Positions 5,522 through 6,756 of a stretch of 6,756 bases of DNA are shown in pieces. The DNA is from an uncultured Catenibacterium sp. (GTDB lineage: Bacteria; Bacillota_I; Bacilli_A; Erysipelotrichales; Coprobacillaceae): contig NZ_CAAFOM010000254.1 of NCBI RefSeq assembly GCF_900764565.1, forward strand, positions 1 through 6,756. The letters run 5' to 3'. The position numbers were made by a program, and so were the translations under genes. The notes under the pieces were generated by a model. It saw only the letters and a program-made list of their open reading frames with translations, made no database searches and was not told where the DNA came from. How positions within the stretch are numbered: position 1 is the stretch's first letter; the number at the start of each line of letters is the position of its first letter.

Positions 5522-6679
5522 ATGTTAAAACGTTATAAAAATAGTTATTTAAGTTATTTTCTCATGTACAATTTTTATTATTTGTCATGGGCTGTATTTT
5601 CAGCTTTAATTTCAGTTTATTTATTAGATAAGGGCTTTAAAGCAAGTGAAGTATCACTTGTTGTATCAACTTCTTTTTTGACATCTATGTTTTTTCAACC
5701 TGTTATTGGAATGTTAAGCGATCGTTTTGATGTAAAAAAAGTCAACTTTGTTTTATTCGGTTTAGCTGCCATTGGTGGACTTGCCTTTATGTTTGCAGAT
5801 AGTTTGATTGCGATTATCATTGGTTATAGCTTTGTATTAACTTTAATCAATGGGACAAATCCTGTTATGGAAAAGATTGCTTCTTCATCACCTTATCAAT
5901 ATGGAAAGATAAGAATATGGGGAACAATTGGTTATGCGATTGGGTCATGGCTTGCAGGAATGATTTATCAATGTATTTCACCATCAGCCATCTTTGTTTG
6001 TTTCATCGTTACAATGACACTTTGTATCATTGGTTTACTTGGAACAGAAACACCAGATGATTTAGCTCAAGACAAAGAAGAAAAAACTAAAACAAGCACT
6101 CTATTTCATAATCATAAATATCTATATTATTTAATCATTGCAGCTATTTTCCAAGGAATTACGAATATGGCTAATACATATATTCCTGCTATGTTTCAAA
6201 ATGATGGTTTACAAGTAAATATTGTTTCTACAATTCTGTCATTTGCTGTTATATGTGAAGCACCACTTGTTTTATTCTCACATAAATTCATGGATAAACT
6301 TGCTAATAAGAAATTACTTATTATTGCTTATACAATGATTTCTATACAATTCTTATGTTATGCATTTAATGTTTGGTTACCACTTAAAGTTCTTGTTACT
6401 TTAGTCACAAAACATCCATCAGGTATGTTATTTATTATGATTAACTTAAAAATTGTTAATACACTTGTACCACAGGAACACCAAATTACAGCACTCGCAT
6501 TTGTTCAAACATTAAGAAACTTGAGTTCAATTATTTTCCAAAATATTGCTGGACAGATCTTAGATGTTTCTTCTTATCAAGTCTTATTTAGTTTATCCAG
6601 TATTATTATTGCGGTTGGTTTTATTCTTGTATTCCTATTTAAAGTACCATCAGGAAAAGATCAAAAAATATTTAATTAA
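5522..6679 (+). CDS. MFS transporter, second of a tandem paralogous pair
   Basis: This 385-aa, roughly 12-TM inner-membrane transporter is a clear paralogue of the preceding protein. Shared blocks include NSYLSYFLMY-like (DSYLSYFLMY in the first), ISVYL, INGTNP (109-114), YGKIRIWGTIGYAIG (127-141), MINLKI (306-311), and an FKVP...KD end. Its motif A loop is GMLSDRFDVKK (63-73) with the Asp-Arg pair intact, unlike the first copy. The central cytoplasmic loop (about 176-200, TETPDDLAQDKEEKTK) is more acidic and longer in charge-rich residues. The gene is read from a coupled RBS nine bases after the first MFS gene. It probably transports a related but not identical compound, or the two act as partners; this is inference. 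No clear terminator follows within the 77 bases before the window ends. Confidence 0.9.
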   Translation: MLKRYKNSYLSYFLMYNFYYLSWAVFSALISVYLLDKGFKASEVSLVVSTSFLTSMFFQPVIGMLSDRFDVKKVNFVLFGLAAIGGLAFMFADSLIAIIIGYSFVLTLINGTNPVMEKIASSSPYQYGKIRIWGTIGYAIGSWLAGMIYQCISPSAIFVCFIVTMTLCIIGLLGTETPDDLAQDKEEKTKTSTLFHNHKYLYYLIIAAIFQGITNMANTYIPAMFQNDGLQVNIVSTILSFAVICEAPLVLFSHKFMDKLANKKLLIIAYTMISIQFLCYAFNVWLPLKVLVTLVTKHPSGMLFIMINLKIVNTLVPQEHQITALAFVQTLRNLSSIIFQNIAGQILDVSSYQVLFSLSSIIIAVGFILVFLFKVPSGKDQKIFN

Positions 6680-6756
6680 TCTAAATTATATATGCCTTTT
6701 TGACTATCTTTTTATATCTTCTCAAATGTCCGCAAAGCCTTATTTTATCGGCTCTA
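6680..6756. other. 3' flank: no clear terminator; possible minus-strand ORF end
   Basis: No U-tailed hairpin is visible after the MFS pair. On the minus strand one frame is open from the window edge (6755) to a TAG at 6683-6681, giving 24 basic codons (ending KKIVKKAYII). That would be the C-terminus of a convergent gene lying off the window, one base from the MFS stop. With so short a length and A-rich DNA this could be chance. A second minus-strand frame reads NKALRTFEKI between stops. I recognise neither as a family. The last roughly 30 bases look less AT-rich than the rest. Confidence 0.2.

Noticed and set aside
1..6756. tRNA/rRNA genes, CRISPR arrays, defence systems, riboswitches
   Set aside because: I saw no cloverleaf or rRNA-like stretches, no spaced direct repeats, no defence genes other than the TnpB fragment, and no recognisable riboswitch core in the leaders.
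6684..6756. Right-hand IS end or attachment site in the last bases
   Set aside because: The composition shift and the AGCC...GGCT pair (4-bp arms) are too weak to support any element boundary.

Overview
The window is AT-rich DNA with strong purine-rich Shine-Dalgarno sites, AGA-dominated arginine codons, U-tailed hairpin terminators and short intergenic gaps. This fits a low-GC Firmicute. The protein styles (LysR, RpiR/SIS, Fe-ADH, tandem MFS) suggest a gut Erysipelotrichia/Clostridia-type organism; this is inference and no marker gene fixes it. Bases 1-21 are not biological. They match the 3' end of the Illumina TruSeq read-2 adapter, so the left edge is a contig end with unremoved adapter.

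Left part (22-1153): the 3' end of an IS200/IS605-type (IS1341-like) insertion sequence. It holds the C-terminus of a TnpB-family RNA-guided nuclease (22-307), then about 195 bp with no gene but with nested complementary segments and a strong terminal hairpin (476-495), as expected for an omegaRNA/right end. The IS ends at about 503 and runs directly into the body of a LysR-type regulator that lacks its DNA-binding domain (505-1101, pseudogene). A strong terminator (1116-1153) closes this unit.

Middle part (1216-3334): a two-gene, translationally coupled operon. It encodes a short-chain dehydrogenase/reductase with an enlarged Ser-Tyr segment, then a BDH/YqhD-type iron-containing alcohol dehydrogenase. 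A U-tailed hairpin ends it and may also stop the convergent rpiR transcript. The two enzymes probably act on carbonyl/alcohol pairs in fermentation or redox balancing; the substrate is not readable from sequence.

Right part (3405-6679): an RpiR-family HTH-SIS regulator on the minus strand, divergent from two tandem paralogous 12-TM MFS transporters. The 53-bp divergent spacer holds a 19-bp imperfect palindrome overlapping a TATAAT on the minus strand, a good candidate operator controlling both directions. The likely picture is a phosphosugar-type ligand bound by RpiR controlling uptake by the two transporters. No kinase, PTS or hydrolase is in the window to name the substrate.

I found no clearly new multi-gene system. 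The most notable material is the TnpB/omegaRNA right end whose would-be guide reads directly into the LysR gene it interrupts, and the RpiR/MFS-pair control region.
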